Shown: positions 53,939 to 62,861, numbered from the stretch's first letter. The stretch is DNA of 64,000 nt from Microbacter sp049976245 (GCA_049976245.1 JBMFIQ010000004.1:29496-93495), one strand, 5' to 3'. Translations and numbers: made by a program. The notes: generated by a model not told the origin, from the sequence alone.

Positions 53939-55282
53939 TTAATAAGCAGACACACTACCTGATCTTCCCATTATACGTCCTGTTTTCATTAACCCGTCGT
54001 AATGACGCATCAACAAACGACTTTCAATCTGTTGTAAAGTATCCAGAACCACCCCAACCAAGATCAACAAAGATGTACCGCCAAAAAACTGTGCGAATGC
54101 GGTACTTACTCCGGCAATTCTTGCAAAAGCAGGTAAAATAGCAACAACAGCCAAAAAGAATGAACCCGGCAAAGTGATGCGTGACATGATTTCGTCCAAA
54201 TATTCAGCCGTCTTTTTGCCCGGTTTAACACCCGGAATAAACCCATTGTTACGCTTCATTTCCTCAGCCATTTGTGTTGGATTAATCGTAATGGCGGTAT
54301 AGAAATAAGTAAACACAATGATTAGCAAGGCAAAAACAAAATTGTACCAAAATCCGGTATTATCCGTAAAAGCACTCACAAAGCTCGATGCGGTGGAAGA
54401 ATGAGAAAATCCTACCAAGGTGATTGGAATAAACATAATAGCTTGTGCAAAAATAATAGGCATCACATTGGCTGCATTGACTTTTAGAGGAATATATTGA
54501 CGAACACCGCCGTACTGTTTGTTTCCGACCACTCGTTTGGCGTATTGCACAGGAACTTTTCGAGTACCCTGAACCAATAAAATTGATAAAGCAATGACAA
54601 ACAACAGCGCGAGAATTTCAGCAATGAACATCACCAAGCCTCCTGCGGCATCTGTCAAACGAGATGCAAACTCTTGAACAATGGCTGTCGGAAAACGTGC
54701 TATAATTCCAATCATAATGATAAATGAAATTCCGTTTCCAATGCCTTTATCCGTGATTCGTTCTCCTAACCACATGACAAACATACTGCCTGCTGTCAGA
54801 ATAATGACGGATGAAACCTGAAACCATAATCCCTGAGGCATGGCAGCACCGGCTCTTCCTAACTGAACGCTTAAGTTAACAAGGTAAGCGGGAGATTGAA
54901 ACAATAGAATTAAAACAGTAAGATACCGAGTAATTTGATTCAATTTATTTCGACCACTTTCACCTTCACGTTGCATCTTTTGAAAATAAGGAACTGCAAT
55001 CCCAAGCAACTGAACAACGATAGAAGCAGAAATGTAAGGCATAATTCCCAATGCAAAAATAGAAGCATGCGAAAAGGCGCCTCCAGAAAACATATCCAAA
55101 AGGCCAAGTAAGCCGCCGGATGTTTGATTTTGAAGTGCTTCCAAATCAGCAGGATTTATACCGGGCATTACGATGTAAGATCCGAAACGATATACCAAAA
55201 CAAACAAGATCGTAGTGATAAGTCGTTTGCGTAAGTCTTCAATCTTCCAAATATTTTGGAGTGTTTCTATGAATCGATTCAT
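53939..55282 (-). CDS. secY: SecY, protein translocase channel subunit
   Basis: 447 residues with ten predicted membrane segments. Signatures: FGSYIVMPGINPADLEALQN, GIMPYISASIVVQLLGIAVP (plug/TM2) and GERITDKGIGNGISFIIMIG. Forms the SecYEG channel in the inner membrane for Sec-dependent export, including the exported proteins encoded in this window. 4 nt after rplO. Confidence 0.98.
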   Translation of the reverse strand: MNRFIETLQNIWKIEDLRKRLITTILFVLVYRFGSYIVMPGINPADLEALQNQTSGGLLGLLDMFSGGAFSHASIFALGIMPYISASIVVQLLGIAVPYFQKMQREGESGRNKLNQITRYLTVLILLFQSPAYLVNLSVQLGRAGAAMPQGLWFQVSSVIILTAGSMFVMWLGERITDKGIGNGISFIIMIGIIARFPTAIVQEFASRLTDAAGGLVMFIAEILALLFVIALSILLVQGTRKVPVQYAKRVVGNKQYGGVRQYIPLKVNAANVMPIIFAQAIMFIPITLVGFSHSSTASSFVSAFTDNTGFWYNFVFALLIIVFTYFYTAITINPTQMAEEMKRNNGFIPGVKPGKKTAEYLDEIMSRITLPGSFFLAVVAILPAFARIAGVSTAFAQFFGGTSLLILVGVVLDTLQQIESRLLMRHYDGLMKTGRIMGRSGSVSAY

Positions 55283-55286
55283 GGAA

Positions 55287-55733
55287 TTACAATTTTACAA
55301 TAGATCCTCCGGCATTAACAATAGCAGCTTCGGCAGTTTTAGAAAAAGCGTGTGCTTCTACTTCAACGGGAGCATTCAAGGTTCCTTTTGCCAATATTTT
55401 AACTAAATGATTTTTACCAACATATCCTGCCTTAATCAGATCGGGAACGGTGATTTTGGTCATTTTGAGTTCATCAACCAAGATTTGAAGGGTCGATAAA
55501 TTTATGGCTTTATATTCAACACGGTTGACATTTTTAAAACCAAACTTTGGCAAACGACGTTGTAAAGGCATTTGTCCACCTTCGAATCCAATCTTTTTCT
55601 TGTATCCTGATCGCGATTGAGCGCCATTCAATCCACGCGTAGATGTGCCACCTAAGCCTGAACCAGCTCCACGACCAATTCTCTTTTCTGCTTTAACCGA
55701 TCCTTTTGCCGGCTTTAATCTGCTTAAATCCAT
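55287..55733 (-). CDS. rplO: 50S ribosomal protein L15
   Basis: 148 residues: MDLSRLKPAKGSVKAEKRIG, GRGAGSGLGGTSTRGLNGAQ, FEGGQMPLQRRLPKFGF and a C-terminal AHAFSKTAEAAIVNAGG. Late-assembling 50S protein, between rpmD and secY. Confidence 0.98.
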   Translation of the reverse strand: MDLSRLKPAKGSVKAEKRIGRGAGSGLGGTSTRGLNGAQSRSGYKKKIGFEGGQMPLQRRLPKFGFKNVNRVEYKAINLSTLQILVDELKMTKITVPDLIKAGYVGKNHLVKILAKGTLNAPVEVEAHAFSKTAEAAIVNAGGSIVKL

Positions 55734-55759
55734 ATCTTAGATTATTATTTTGTTATCAA

Positions 55760-55942
55760 CTAATTAACTTTTTCAACCGCAACCAAATGCTTTACTTTTT
55801 CAATCATGCCCATGATGGAAGGCGTATCTTCGTGTTCTACGTAAACATTCAATTTTCGTAATCCTAACGAAGCCAAGGTCAATTTTTGACTTTTAGAGCA
55901 TTTGATTTTACTGCGTACCTGTTTTACTTTTATTGTTGCCAT
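55760..55942 (-). CDS. rpmD: 50S ribosomal protein L30
   Basis: 60 residues: MATIKVKQVRSKIKCSKSQK, LGLRKLNVYVEHEDTPSIMG and KVKHLVAV. Start at the ATG of MATIK; a TTG two codons earlier is less likely. Between rpsE and rplO. Confidence 0.96.
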   Translation of the reverse strand: MATIKVKQVRSKIKCSKSQKLTLASLGLRKLNVYVEHEDTPSIMGMIEKVKHLVAVEKVN

Positions 55943-55953
55943 AATCAATTAAA

Positions 55954-56472
55954 TTAACCTTTAAATACTTTTTCAAGAGAAATGCCACGGTTTGTAGCTA
56001 TGGTAGCTGCATCGCGCAGTTCTGTCAGTGCTTCCATTGTAGCTTTTACTAAATTGTGAGGATTGGAAGATCCTTTGGATTTTGCCAAAACATCCGTAAT
56101 CCCTACACTTTCCAACACGGCGCGCATAGCACCTCCGGCTTTAACTCCGGTTCCGTGAGAAGCAGGTTGAATGTACACTTCAGCACCTCCAAACTTAGCT
56201 TGTTGAGCATGTGGAATGGTTCCTTTAAGAACAGGTACACGGATTAAATTCTTTTTAGCAGCTTCAACTCCTTTAGCAATGGCAGTGGTTACTTCACCAG
56301 CTTTTCCTAAACCCCATCCTACAATGCCGTCTTCATTTCCGACCACAACAATGGCGGCAAAACTAAAAGCACGTCCTCCTTTGGTAACTTTAGTAACGCG
56401 ATTGATTGCAACTAATCTATCTTTTAATTCTAAATCGTTGGTTGATTTTACTCGATTGTTTATTCGTGCCAT
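55954..56472 (-). CDS. rpsE: 30S ribosomal protein S5
   Basis: 172 residues. Double-stranded-RNA-binding-like N-domain (DRLVAINRVTKVTKGGRAFS; AAIVVVGNEDGIVGWGLGKA) and C-domain HGTGVKAGGAMRAVLESVGI. Functions in decoding accuracy. 6 nt after rplR. Confidence 0.98.
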   Translation of the reverse strand: MARINNRVKSTNDLELKDRLVAINRVTKVTKGGRAFSFAAIVVVGNEDGIVGWGLGKAGEVTTAIAKGVEAAKKNLIRVPVLKGTIPHAQQAKFGGAEVYIQPASHGTGVKAGGAMRAVLESVGITDVLAKSKGSSNPHNLVKATMEALTELRDAATIATNRGISLEKVFKG

Positions 56473-56478
56473 AGTTCA

Positions 56479-56823
56479 TTAAAATTTAAGCCCTCCTTTA
56501 CGCGCTCCATCTGCTAACTCTTTAACTCTTCCGTGATACAAATAGCCGTTGCGGTCAAAAACCACAGTTGAAATGCCTTTGCTAAGAGCTTCCTTTGCAA
56601 TCATTTCACCCACTTTGGCTGCTTGTTCTTTTTTAGTCATTTTATCCTTCAAAGTCAATGACGAGGCTGCTGCTAAAGTTTGTTGAGCCAGATCATCAAT
56701 CAATTGTACATAAATCTGAGCGTTACTTCTGAAGACTGACATGCGTGGTTTTTCTGCAGTGCCTGCAATTTTTCCACGTATCCGTGTTTTTATTTTTATT
56801 CTACGATCAATTTTTTGTGTCAT
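56479..56823 (-). CDS. rplR: 50S ribosomal protein L18
   Basis: 114 residues: RIKIKTRIRGKIAGTAEKPR, RMSVFRSNAQIYVQLIDD and VFDRNGYLYHGRVKELADGA. 5S rRNA-binding protein of the central protuberance, with L5. Confidence 0.98.
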   Translation of the reverse strand: MTQKIDRRIKIKTRIRGKIAGTAEKPRMSVFRSNAQIYVQLIDDLAQQTLAAASSLTLKDKMTKKEQAAKVGEMIAKEALSKGISTVVFDRNGYLYHGRVKELADGARKGGLKF

Positions 56824-56843
56824 AGTCCTGATTTTTTCAATAA

Positions 56844-57398
56844 TTATTTTGCACCTGCTGATTTACCGGCTTTCCGGCGAATGACTTCACCCACGAATCG
56901 AATTCCTTTCCCTTTGTAGGGTTCAGGTTTCCTGAATGAACGAATTTTTGCACAAACCTGTCCAATCAATTGTTTGTCGCAACTCTCAAGAATGAGCAAT
57001 GGATTTTGATTCCGCTCACTTTTGGTTTGAATTTTGATTTCAGGCGGCAGCATCATGTGGATGTTGTGAGTGTAACCAAGAGAAAACTCCAAAATCTGGC
57101 CATTATTGGAAACGCGATATCCAACGCCTACCAATTCCATCTCTTTTCGATATCCTTGCGAAACGCCAATCACCATGTTATTGATTAACGAGCGATAGAG
57201 CCCGTGCAACGAACGATTGTTTTTTTCATCATCGGGACGCGTCACGATCACAGATCCATTTTCAACGGTTACGGTAATGTTAGGATCAACAGACTGAAAC
57301 AATTCACCTTTTGGTCCTTTTACAGTCACAAGCTGATCTTTGACTGTTACGGTTACTCCTTGTGGAATATGTATGGGTAATTTTCCTATTCTTGACAT
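56844..57398 (-). CDS. rplF: 50S ribosomal protein L6
   Basis: 184 residues with two L6 repeats: MSRIGKLPIHIPQGVTVTVK, TVKGPKGELFQSV, LHGLYRSLINNMVIGVSQGY, and the C-terminal KPEPYKGKGIRFVGEVIRRK. The start at MSRIGK is preferred over an in-frame start seven codons earlier that would run into the rpsH end. Confidence 0.98.
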   Translation of the reverse strand: MSRIGKLPIHIPQGVTVTVKDQLVTVKGPKGELFQSVDPNITVTVENGSVIVTRPDDEKNNRSLHGLYRSLINNMVIGVSQGYRKEMELVGVGYRVSNNGQILEFSLGYTHNIHMMLPPEIKIQTKSERNQNPLLILESCDKQLIGQVCAKIRSFRKPEPYKGKGIRFVGEVIRRKAGKSAGAK

Positions 57399-57419
57399 AT
57401 GCAAAAGTTCCTCCCTCAA

Positions 57420-57815
57420 TTAATAAATATAACATAAAACTTCACCGCCAATTTGTAAATCACGGGCTTCTTTATCCGTCATCACGCCCTTTGACGTTGA
57501 GAGAATTGCAATGCCCAACCCGTTTAATACTTTTGGTAAATTTTTATGCCCTACATATTTACGCAAACCCGGTGTGGAAATACGTATTAATTGTTTGATA
57601 GCATTTACCTTGTAAACAGGGTCATATTTCAGGGCAATTTTAATGGTACCCTGAGGGCCATCTTCAATAAACTTGTAGTTTAAGATGTAGCCTTTTGAAA
57701 AAAGAATTTTGGTTATTTCTTTTTTCAAATTGGAAGCCGGAACTTCTACCACACGGTGTCCGGCATGAATCGCATTACGCAGTCGTGTTAAATAATCTGC
57801 AATTGGATCTGTCAT
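57420..57815 (-). CDS. rpsH: 30S ribosomal protein S8
   Basis: 131 residues: MTDPIADYLTRLRNAIHAGH, RVVEVPASNLKKEITKIL and the C-terminal LGIAILSTSKGVMTDKEARD. 16S rRNA central-domain binder and, in E. coli, the translational repressor of the spc operon. Separated from rpsN by an unusual 248-bp gap. Confidence 0.98.
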   Translation of the reverse strand: MTDPIADYLTRLRNAIHAGHRVVEVPASNLKKEITKILFSKGYILNYKFIEDGPQGTIKIALKYDPVYKVNAIKQLIRISTPGLRKYVGHKNLPKVLNGLGIAILSTSKGVMTDKEARDLQIGGEVLCYIY

Positions 57816-58063
57816 AAAATTTAGTTTAAATTAATCCGGACTCTCCGGACAATATTTATCACTCGTTATTAATCGGTTATTTGTATCGTTTCTCCATTAA
57901 AAACAGACGACAAAAATAATCATTTTTTTTGAATAAAACGCCATCAGAAAAGCATTTTGGCTCTTCGGCTAACCGGATGAACATAAAGTAAACACAAAAA
58001 CAAGAAGAGTCATATCTATACAGATGCAGGCCTTATGGCTTTCGCTTGCTCCGAAGAATTGCG
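57816..58063 (-). promoter_or_regulatory. 248-bp non-coding interval inside the spc segment
   Basis: All other gaps in this part of the operon are under about 125 bp. On the minus strand it contains two AGCAAGC copies, an exact -7 box TATTTTTG (57911-57918) about 95 nt before rpsH, and a tight hairpin TCCGGA-GAG-TCCGGA (57834-57848). Candidates: an internal promoter and a ribosomal-protein-binding leader. Confidence 0.45.
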
Positions 58064-58333
58064 CTACCAGCTTGCTTTTTTCACACCGGGAATTAATCCG
58101 GAAGAGGCCATTTCTCTGAATTGAATTCTTGAAATCCCAAAAATTCGCATGTACCCTTTTGGACGTCCGGTGATTTTGCAGCGATTGTGTTGACGAACAG
58201 GGGAAGCATTCTTTGGAAGCGATTGCAAGGCTTCATAATTACCTTCTTTCTTGAGTGTAGCACGTTTTGATGCATATTTTGCACGCAATTCAGCTCTACG
58301 AACTTCGCGTGCTTTCATTGATTCTTTAGCCAT
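58064..58333 (-). CDS. rpsN: 30S ribosomal protein S14, zinc-free form
   Basis: 89 residues, the long form: MAKESMKAREVRRAELRAKY, SPVRQHNRCKITGRPKGYMR and FGISRIQFREMASSGLIPGV. It lacks the CxxC pairs of the short zinc-binding S14, having only one Cys in this region. Together with the zinc-free L36 it suggests low zinc demand in this ribosome. Confidence 0.97.
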   Translation of the reverse strand: MAKESMKAREVRRAELRAKYASKRATLKKEGNYEALQSLPKNASPVRQHNRCKITGRPKGYMRIFGISRIQFREMASSGLIPGVKKASW

Positions 58334-58342
58334 AGTTGTTCT

Positions 58343-58894
58343 TTATTTTTGTTGCTTAAAAGGTAATCCAAAATGTTTTAATAAAGCAAATCCTTCTTCA
58401 TCGCTGCGGGCTGTAGTCACAAAAGTGATGTTCATTCCCAACAATCGAGCAATGCCATCGATGTTGATTTCAGGAAAAATAATTTGCTCCTGAATGCCGA
58501 GCGTATAGTTTCCTCTTCCGTCCAATTTGCTTTCAACACCCTTAAAGTCGCGAATACGAGGCAAGGCCACGCGAATTAAGCGTTCGAGGAATTCATACAT
58601 GCGATCGCCGCGCAGGGTAACACGAACGCCAATAGGCATCTGTTTTCTAACTTTGAAGTTTGAAATGTCTTTTTTCGAAAGCGTTGCTACAGCTTTTTGG
58701 CCGGTGATGGCAGTCATTTCGTTAATGGCCGTTTCGATAATTTTCTTATCGGCCACTGCGATTCCCAATCCTTGATTTAAAACAATTTTTTCAAGGCGAG
58801 GAACCTGCATGATGGAGCTGTATCCAAATTCTTTCATTAAAGCAGGAACAATACGCTCCTTATAATCTGTTTTAAGGCTTGCAGTATTTATCAT
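58343..58894 (-). CDS. rplE: 50S ribosomal protein L5
   Basis: 183 residues: MINTASLKTDYKERIVPALM, YSSIMQVPRLEKIVLNQGLG, KFKVRKQMPIGVRVTLRGD-type stretch and NITFVTTARSDEEGFALLKH. 5S rRNA binder contacting P-site tRNA and S13. Its ATG overlaps the stop of rplX by 4 bp. Confidence 0.97.
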   Translation of the reverse strand: MINTASLKTDYKERIVPALMKEFGYSSIMQVPRLEKIVLNQGLGIAVADKKIIETAINEMTAITGQKAVATLSKKDISNFKVRKQMPIGVRVTLRGDRMYEFLERLIRVALPRIRDFKGVESKLDGRGNYTLGIQEQIIFPEINIDGIARLLGMNITFVTTARSDEEGFALLKHFGLPFKQQK

Positions 58895-59214
58895 TTAATT
58901 TCCTCCCCTGATTTTTTTGCGTAACGCACTAATTTTCCATCAGCATTCAATCGACGTCCGATACGAGTCGGCTTGGTAGGATTTTTGGGATCCACCACGT
59001 TAAGATTTGAAATATGAATGCCGGCTTCTTTTTTGATAATCCCACCTTGAGGAGATTTAGCATTGGGTTTTGTATGCTTTGAGATCATGTTAACTCCTTC
59101 CACGATGGCTCTTTGTTTTTTTACTATAATTTCCAACACCCGTCCGGTTTTTCCTTTGTCTTCGCCGGAATTAACATAGACAGTGTCACCCTTCTTAATA
59201 TGTAATTTACTCAT
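58891..59214 (-). CDS. rplX: 50S ribosomal protein L24
   Basis: 107 residues: KOW motif KKGDTVYVNSGEDKGKTGRV, then VEGVNMISKHTKPNAKSPQG and the C-terminal RIGRRLNADGKLVRYAKKSG. Initiator of 50S assembly. Overlaps rplE by 4 bp (ATGA), implying translational coupling. Confidence 0.97.
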   Translation of the reverse strand: MSKLHIKKGDTVYVNSGEDKGKTGRVLEIIVKKQRAIVEGVNMISKHTKPNAKSPQGGIIKKEAGIHISNLNVVDPKNPTKPTRIGRRLNADGKLVRYAKKSGEEIK

Positions 59215-59232
59215 TGCAATATTGTTTAATGA

Positions 59233-59598
59233 TTAAAGAACTTCAGGCGCAAGAGAAATAATTTTCATGTTGGTAGCACGAAGCTCTCTGGCTACAGGGC
59301 CAAAGATACGGCTGCCTCGAATTTCACCTGCGTTATTGAGCAACACACAAGCATTGTCATCAAATCGGATGTAAGATCCATCGGCACGTCGAACTTCTTT
59401 TTTGGTACGTACGACAACAGCTTTTGAAACGGTGCCTTTTTTCATATCGCTGGAAGGAATAACATTCTTTACAGCCACGACGATGATATCGCCCAATGAA
59501 GCATAACGTTTCCCTGTTCCACCTAAAATGCGAATAACCAACGCTTCACGAGCGCCACTGTTATCAGCTACTGTTATTCTTGATTCTTGTTGTATCAT
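59233..59598 (-). CDS. rplN: 50S ribosomal protein L14
   Basis: 121 residues: MIQQESRITVADNSGAREAL, GTGKRYASLGDIIVVAVKNV and RIFGPVARELRATNMKIISL. Standard length. Two bases after rpsQ. Confidence 0.98.
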   Translation of the reverse strand: MIQQESRITVADNSGAREALVIRILGGTGKRYASLGDIIVVAVKNVIPSSDMKKGTVSKAVVVRTKKEVRRADGSYIRFDDNACVLLNNAGEIRGSRIFGPVARELRATNMKIISLAPEVL

Positions 59599-59600
59599 AA

Positions 59601-59867
59601 TTACTTAGCTCTTTCGGTTATTTCAACTACACGCCATCTTTTCAATTTACTCAGCGGACGAGTTTCCATGATGCGTACCGTGTCGCCAATGCCACATTCA
59701 TTTTTTTCGTCATGAGCATGGAAATTTTTTGTCTTGTTAACAAACTTTCCGTAAATAGGGTGTTTTTCTTTCCATTTTACAGCAACAGTGACTGTTTTAT
59801 CCATTTTATTGCTGGTAACAACCCCTATTCTTTCTTTTCTTAAATTTCTCGTTTCCATTTGGCTCAT
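59601..59867 (-). CDS. rpsQ: 30S ribosomal protein S17
   Basis: 88 residues, OB-fold 16S rRNA binder: RKERIGVVTSNKMDKTVTVA, EKHPIYGKFVNKTKNFHAHD and GDTVRIMETRPLSKLKRWRV. The first ATG overlaps the rpmC stop (ATGA); a second ATG three codons later, giving METRNLRKERIG, is an equally plausible start. Confidence 0.96.
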   Translation of the reverse strand: MSQMETRNLRKERIGVVTSNKMDKTVTVAVKWKEKHPIYGKFVNKTKNFHAHDEKNECGIGDTVRIMETRPLSKLKRWRVVEITERAK

Positions 59868-60064
59868 TTATTTTGGGTTATTTCTCTTAGTCGAAGTTCT
59901 GTTGCAACGCGAGCTATTTGTTTCCTAATATCTCGAATTTGAGCCGGATTATCAAGTGGAGAAATGGTATGATTCAATTTTAATCGATTCAAGATAGCTC
60001 GATCGTTGTCAATCCGTTCTTGCAATTCCTTGATAGTCATTTCTTTTATTTCTCTTGTCTTCAT
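59864..60064 (-). CDS. rpmC: 50S ribosomal protein L29
   Basis: 66 residues, two long helices: MKTREIKEMTIKELQERIDN and NPAQIRDIRKQIARVATELR. Located near the polypeptide exit tunnel. Overlaps rpsQ by 4 bp. Confidence 0.96.
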   Translation of the reverse strand: MKTREIKEMTIKELQERIDNDRAILNRLKLNHTISPLDNPAQIRDIRKQIARVATELRLREITQNK

Positions 60065-60070
60065 ATTCGA

Positions 60071-60502
60071 TTACATTGTTAAAGTAGGATCATAATCACG
60101 ACGTACAACAAATTTTGTAGTGACCGGTAATTTTTGAGCAGCTAAGCGTAATGCTTCTTTGGCAATTTCAAAAGAAACACCTTCAACTTCGATGATGATA
60201 CGTCCCGGAGTTACCGGAGCCACAAATCCTTCGGGTGAACCTTTCCCTTTCCCCATACGTACTTCAGCCGGTTTCTTGGTAATGGGTTTATCCGGAAAGA
60301 TTCGAATCCAGATTTGCCCTTGACGTTGCATGTGACGAGTTACAGCAATACGGGCAGCTTCGATTTGACGACCTGTAATCCATTTTGATTGCAATGATTT
60401 GATGCCAAACGAGCCGAACGATAGTTGATTTCCACGTTGTGCCTCGCCTTTCATTCGTCCTTTTTGCTGCCTTCTGAACTTTGTTTTTTTCGGTTGTAAC
60501 AT
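60071..60502 (-). CDS. rplP: 50S ribosomal protein L16
   Basis: 143 residues: MLQPKKTKFRRQQKGRMKGE, RIFPDKPITKKPAEVRMGKG and KGSPEGFVAPVTPGRIIIEV. Binds near the peptidyl transferase and A site. Between rpsC and rpmC. Confidence 0.98.
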   Translation of the reverse strand: MLQPKKTKFRRQQKGRMKGEAQRGNQLSFGSFGIKSLQSKWITGRQIEAARIAVTRHMQRQGQIWIRIFPDKPITKKPAEVRMGKGKGSPEGFVAPVTPGRIIIEVEGVSFEIAKEALRLAAQKLPVTTKFVVRRDYDPTLTM

Positions 60503-60522
60503 AAGTCTATGAATTCAATGCG

Positions 60523-61278
60523 TTAATTATTATTTTTCTTCTTGCGAAATCCTCCGCGACGTTCATTGTTGTTACGGTCAGAACGTTCATTTCGGGGAGA
60601 ACGATTGTTAGTATTCTCTTTTGAAGAAGCAAATTGAGGCGATAAATCAGGTTTTTCATAAATTTCCCCGCGGCAAATCCAAACTTTTACGCCAATCAAT
60701 CCAACTTTCGTCAATGCTTCGCCAAGTGCATAGTCAATGTCGGCGCGGAAGGTATGCAATGGAGTACGTCCTTCTTTGTACATCTCCGAACGAGCCATTT
60801 CGGCACCGTTCAAGCGCCCCGATACTTGAACTTTGATTCCTTCGGCACCCATTCGCATGGTTGATGCAATGGCCATTTTTACAGCTCTTCGATAGGCAAT
60901 TTTCCCTTCGATTTGACGAGCGATGTTATTGGCCACAATGACTGCATCCAACTCAGGCCGCTTCACTTCGAATATATTGATTTGAACGTCTTTGTCGGTG
61001 ATTTTCTTAAGTTCTTCCTTCAACTTGTCCACTTCCTGACCGCCTTTGCCGATGATAATTCCCGGACGTGCGGTACAAACAGTGATTGTAATGAGTTTTA
61101 AGGTTCGTTCAATCACAATGCGTGACACACTTGCTTTGGCAAGACGAGCATGGAGGTATTTTCTGATTTTACTATCTTCTAACAGTGTATCACCATAATC
61201 GTCACCACCATACCAATTAGAATCCCATCCACGGATGATTCCTAAACGATTGCTTATTGGATTAACTTTTTGTCCCAT
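60523..61278 (-). CDS. rpsC: 30S ribosomal protein S3
   Basis: 251 residues. KH RNA-binding domain with RPGIIIGKGGQEVDKLKEEL and C-terminal domain SGRLNGAEMARSEMYKEGRT, IDYALGEALTKVGLIGVKVW. The last about 35 residues are a basic, Asn/Arg/Lys-rich tail ending RRGGFRKKKNNN, longer than E. coli S3. Overlaps rplV by 17 bp in a different frame, suggesting coupled translation. Confidence 0.98.
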   Translation of the reverse strand: MGQKVNPISNRLGIIRGWDSNWYGGDDYGDTLLEDSKIRKYLHARLAKASVSRIVIERTLKLITITVCTARPGIIIGKGGQEVDKLKEELKKITDKDVQINIFEVKRPELDAVIVANNIARQIEGKIAYRRAVKMAIASTMRMGAEGIKVQVSGRLNGAEMARSEMYKEGRTPLHTFRADIDYALGEALTKVGLIGVKVWICRGEIYEKPDLSPQFASSKENTNNRSPRNERSDRNNNERRGGFRKKKNNN

Positions 61279-61696
61279 CTGCCACTTCTTTAGTTACGTT
61301 AGTACTCGTTTTTGTGTCAACAAAGATTGTTACGTGATTTGAACGTTTGCGAATACGAAAACCTCTTCCCTGAGGAGCAGGGCGTAAACGTTTTAACATT
61401 CTTCCGCCGTCAACATACACTTCGCTGACGATTAAATCAGCATTTTCGGCTTTTTGTTCAGTTTTTTGTTCCCAGTTGGAAATGGCTGAACGCAATAATT
61501 TCTCTAATCGATTGGAAGCCTCTTTGGTTGAAAATTTCAAAACGCCCAATGCTTTGTTCACTTCCATTCCGCGAATCATGTCAGCAACTAAGCGCATTTT
61601 CCGTGGTGAAGTGGGCACATCATTTAATCGGGCAAAATATTGCGATTGCAGGGCTTCTTTTCTTTGTTCGGCTGAAATTCTTTTTCTTGAACCCAT
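61262..61696 (-). CDS. rplV: 50S ribosomal protein L22
   Basis: 144 residues: ARLNDVPTSPRKMRLVADMI, RGMEVNKALGVLKFSTKEAS and RLRPAPQGRGFRIRKRSNHV (the beta-hairpin reaching into the exit tunnel, site of macrolide-resistance changes). The C-terminal tail overlaps the start of rpsC by 17 bp. Confidence 0.98.
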   Translation of the reverse strand: MGSRKRISAEQRKEALQSQYFARLNDVPTSPRKMRLVADMIRGMEVNKALGVLKFSTKEASNRLEKLLRSAISNWEQKTEQKAENADLIVSEVYVDGGRMLKRLRPAPQGRGFRIRKRSNHVTIFVDTKTSTNVTKEVADGTKS

Positions 61697-61740
61697 TTTT
61701 TTGATATTAATTTATTTTTTAAGTAAATAAATAGAACGGG

Positions 61741-62007
61741 TTATTTTCGATTACCACTATGACCACGGAAAGTACGCGTTGGCGAGAATTCACCAAGTTT
61801 GTGTCCAACCATGTTTTCAGTAATATAAACCGGTATAAATTTATTCCCGTTGTGAACTGCTATTGTATGACCAACAAAATCAGGTGAGATCATTGAAGCG
61901 CGTGCCCATGTCTTAATCACCGATTTTTTGCCGGTTTCATTCATGGCTAACACCTTCTTTTCGAGCTTAACATTGATGTAAGGTCCTTTTTTTAATGAAC
62001 GACTCAT
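61741..62007 (-). CDS. rpsS: 30S ribosomal protein S19
   Basis: 88 residues: MSRSLKKGPYINVKLEKKVL, IKTWARASMISPDFVGHTIA and GHKLGEFSPTRTFRGHSGNR. 30S head protein next to S13. Between rplB and rplV. Confidence 0.98.
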   Translation of the reverse strand: MSRSLKKGPYINVKLEKKVLAMNETGKKSVIKTWARASMISPDFVGHTIAVHNGNKFIPVYITENMVGHKLGEFSPTRTFRGHSGNRK

Positions 62008-62027
62008 AGTATATTTCTAATTATGCG

Positions 62028-62852
62028 TTATTTTTTTCTTCTTTCGATAATATACTTGCTTGATTGCTTCTTAGGATGTCTGGTTTTGTATCCTTTAGCT
62101 AACAAGCCTTTTCTCGAGCGTGGATGTCCACCTGAAGCACGACCTTCGCCACCGCCCATTGGGTGATCGACAGGGTTCATGGCTACACCTCGAACACGGG
62201 GACGACGTCCCAACCAACGTGAACGTCCGGCTTTACCGGAGCTTTCAAGATTGTGTTCGGCATTTCCCACGCTGCCAACGGTAGCTTTACATGAGGCCAA
62301 CACTTTACGAACTTCACCTGAGGGTAATTTGACAATGGCATAATTATCTTCTCGCGAAGCCAATTGTGCAAAAGTACCGGCTGAACGTACAAAAGCAGCG
62401 CCCTGACCCGGTCTGAGTTCGATGTTGTGAATAATCGTTCCTAAGGGAATATTTTGCAAGGGGAGTGCATTCCCCACTTCGGGAGTAGCCTGTGCACCCG
62501 ACAATACTGTTTGACCTACTTGCAACCCATTGGGTGCAAGAATGTACCGCTTTTCACCATCAGCGTAAAAAAGGAGTGCAATCCGCGATGTACGATTTGG
62601 ATCATATTCGATGGAATGTACTTTGGCAGGAATGCCGTCTTTGTTTCGCTTGAAGTCAATTACTCTGTATTTCCGCTTGTGGCCACCGCCGATATAACGC
62701 ATGGTTCTTTTTCCGTCGTTATTTCGACCTCCGGTTTTCTTTAGGCCAACCACAAGGGACTTTTCCGGAACAGTGGAGGTAATTGTCTCAAATGTTCCGA
62801 TAATTTTGTGTCTCTGCCCCGGTGTTACGGGGTTAAATTTACGTACTGCCAT
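62028..62852 (-). CDS. rplB: 50S ribosomal protein L2
   Basis: 274 residues: RKFNPVTPGQRHKIIGTFET, GGGHKRKYRVIDFKRNKDGI and the C-terminal RGVAMNPVDHPMGGGEGRAS, which includes the conserved His near the peptidyl transferase centre. Standard length; 20 bp before rpsS. Confidence 0.98.
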   Translation of the reverse strand: MAVRKFNPVTPGQRHKIIGTFETITSTVPEKSLVVGLKKTGGRNNDGKRTMRYIGGGHKRKYRVIDFKRNKDGIPAKVHSIEYDPNRTSRIALLFYADGEKRYILAPNGLQVGQTVLSGAQATPEVGNALPLQNIPLGTIIHNIELRPGQGAAFVRSAGTFAQLASREDNYAIVKLPSGEVRKVLASCKATVGSVGNAEHNLESSGKAGRSRWLGRRPRVRGVAMNPVDHPMGGGEGRASGGHPRSRKGLLAKGYKTRHPKKQSSKYIIERRKK

Positions 62853-62861
62853 TGTTATTGA

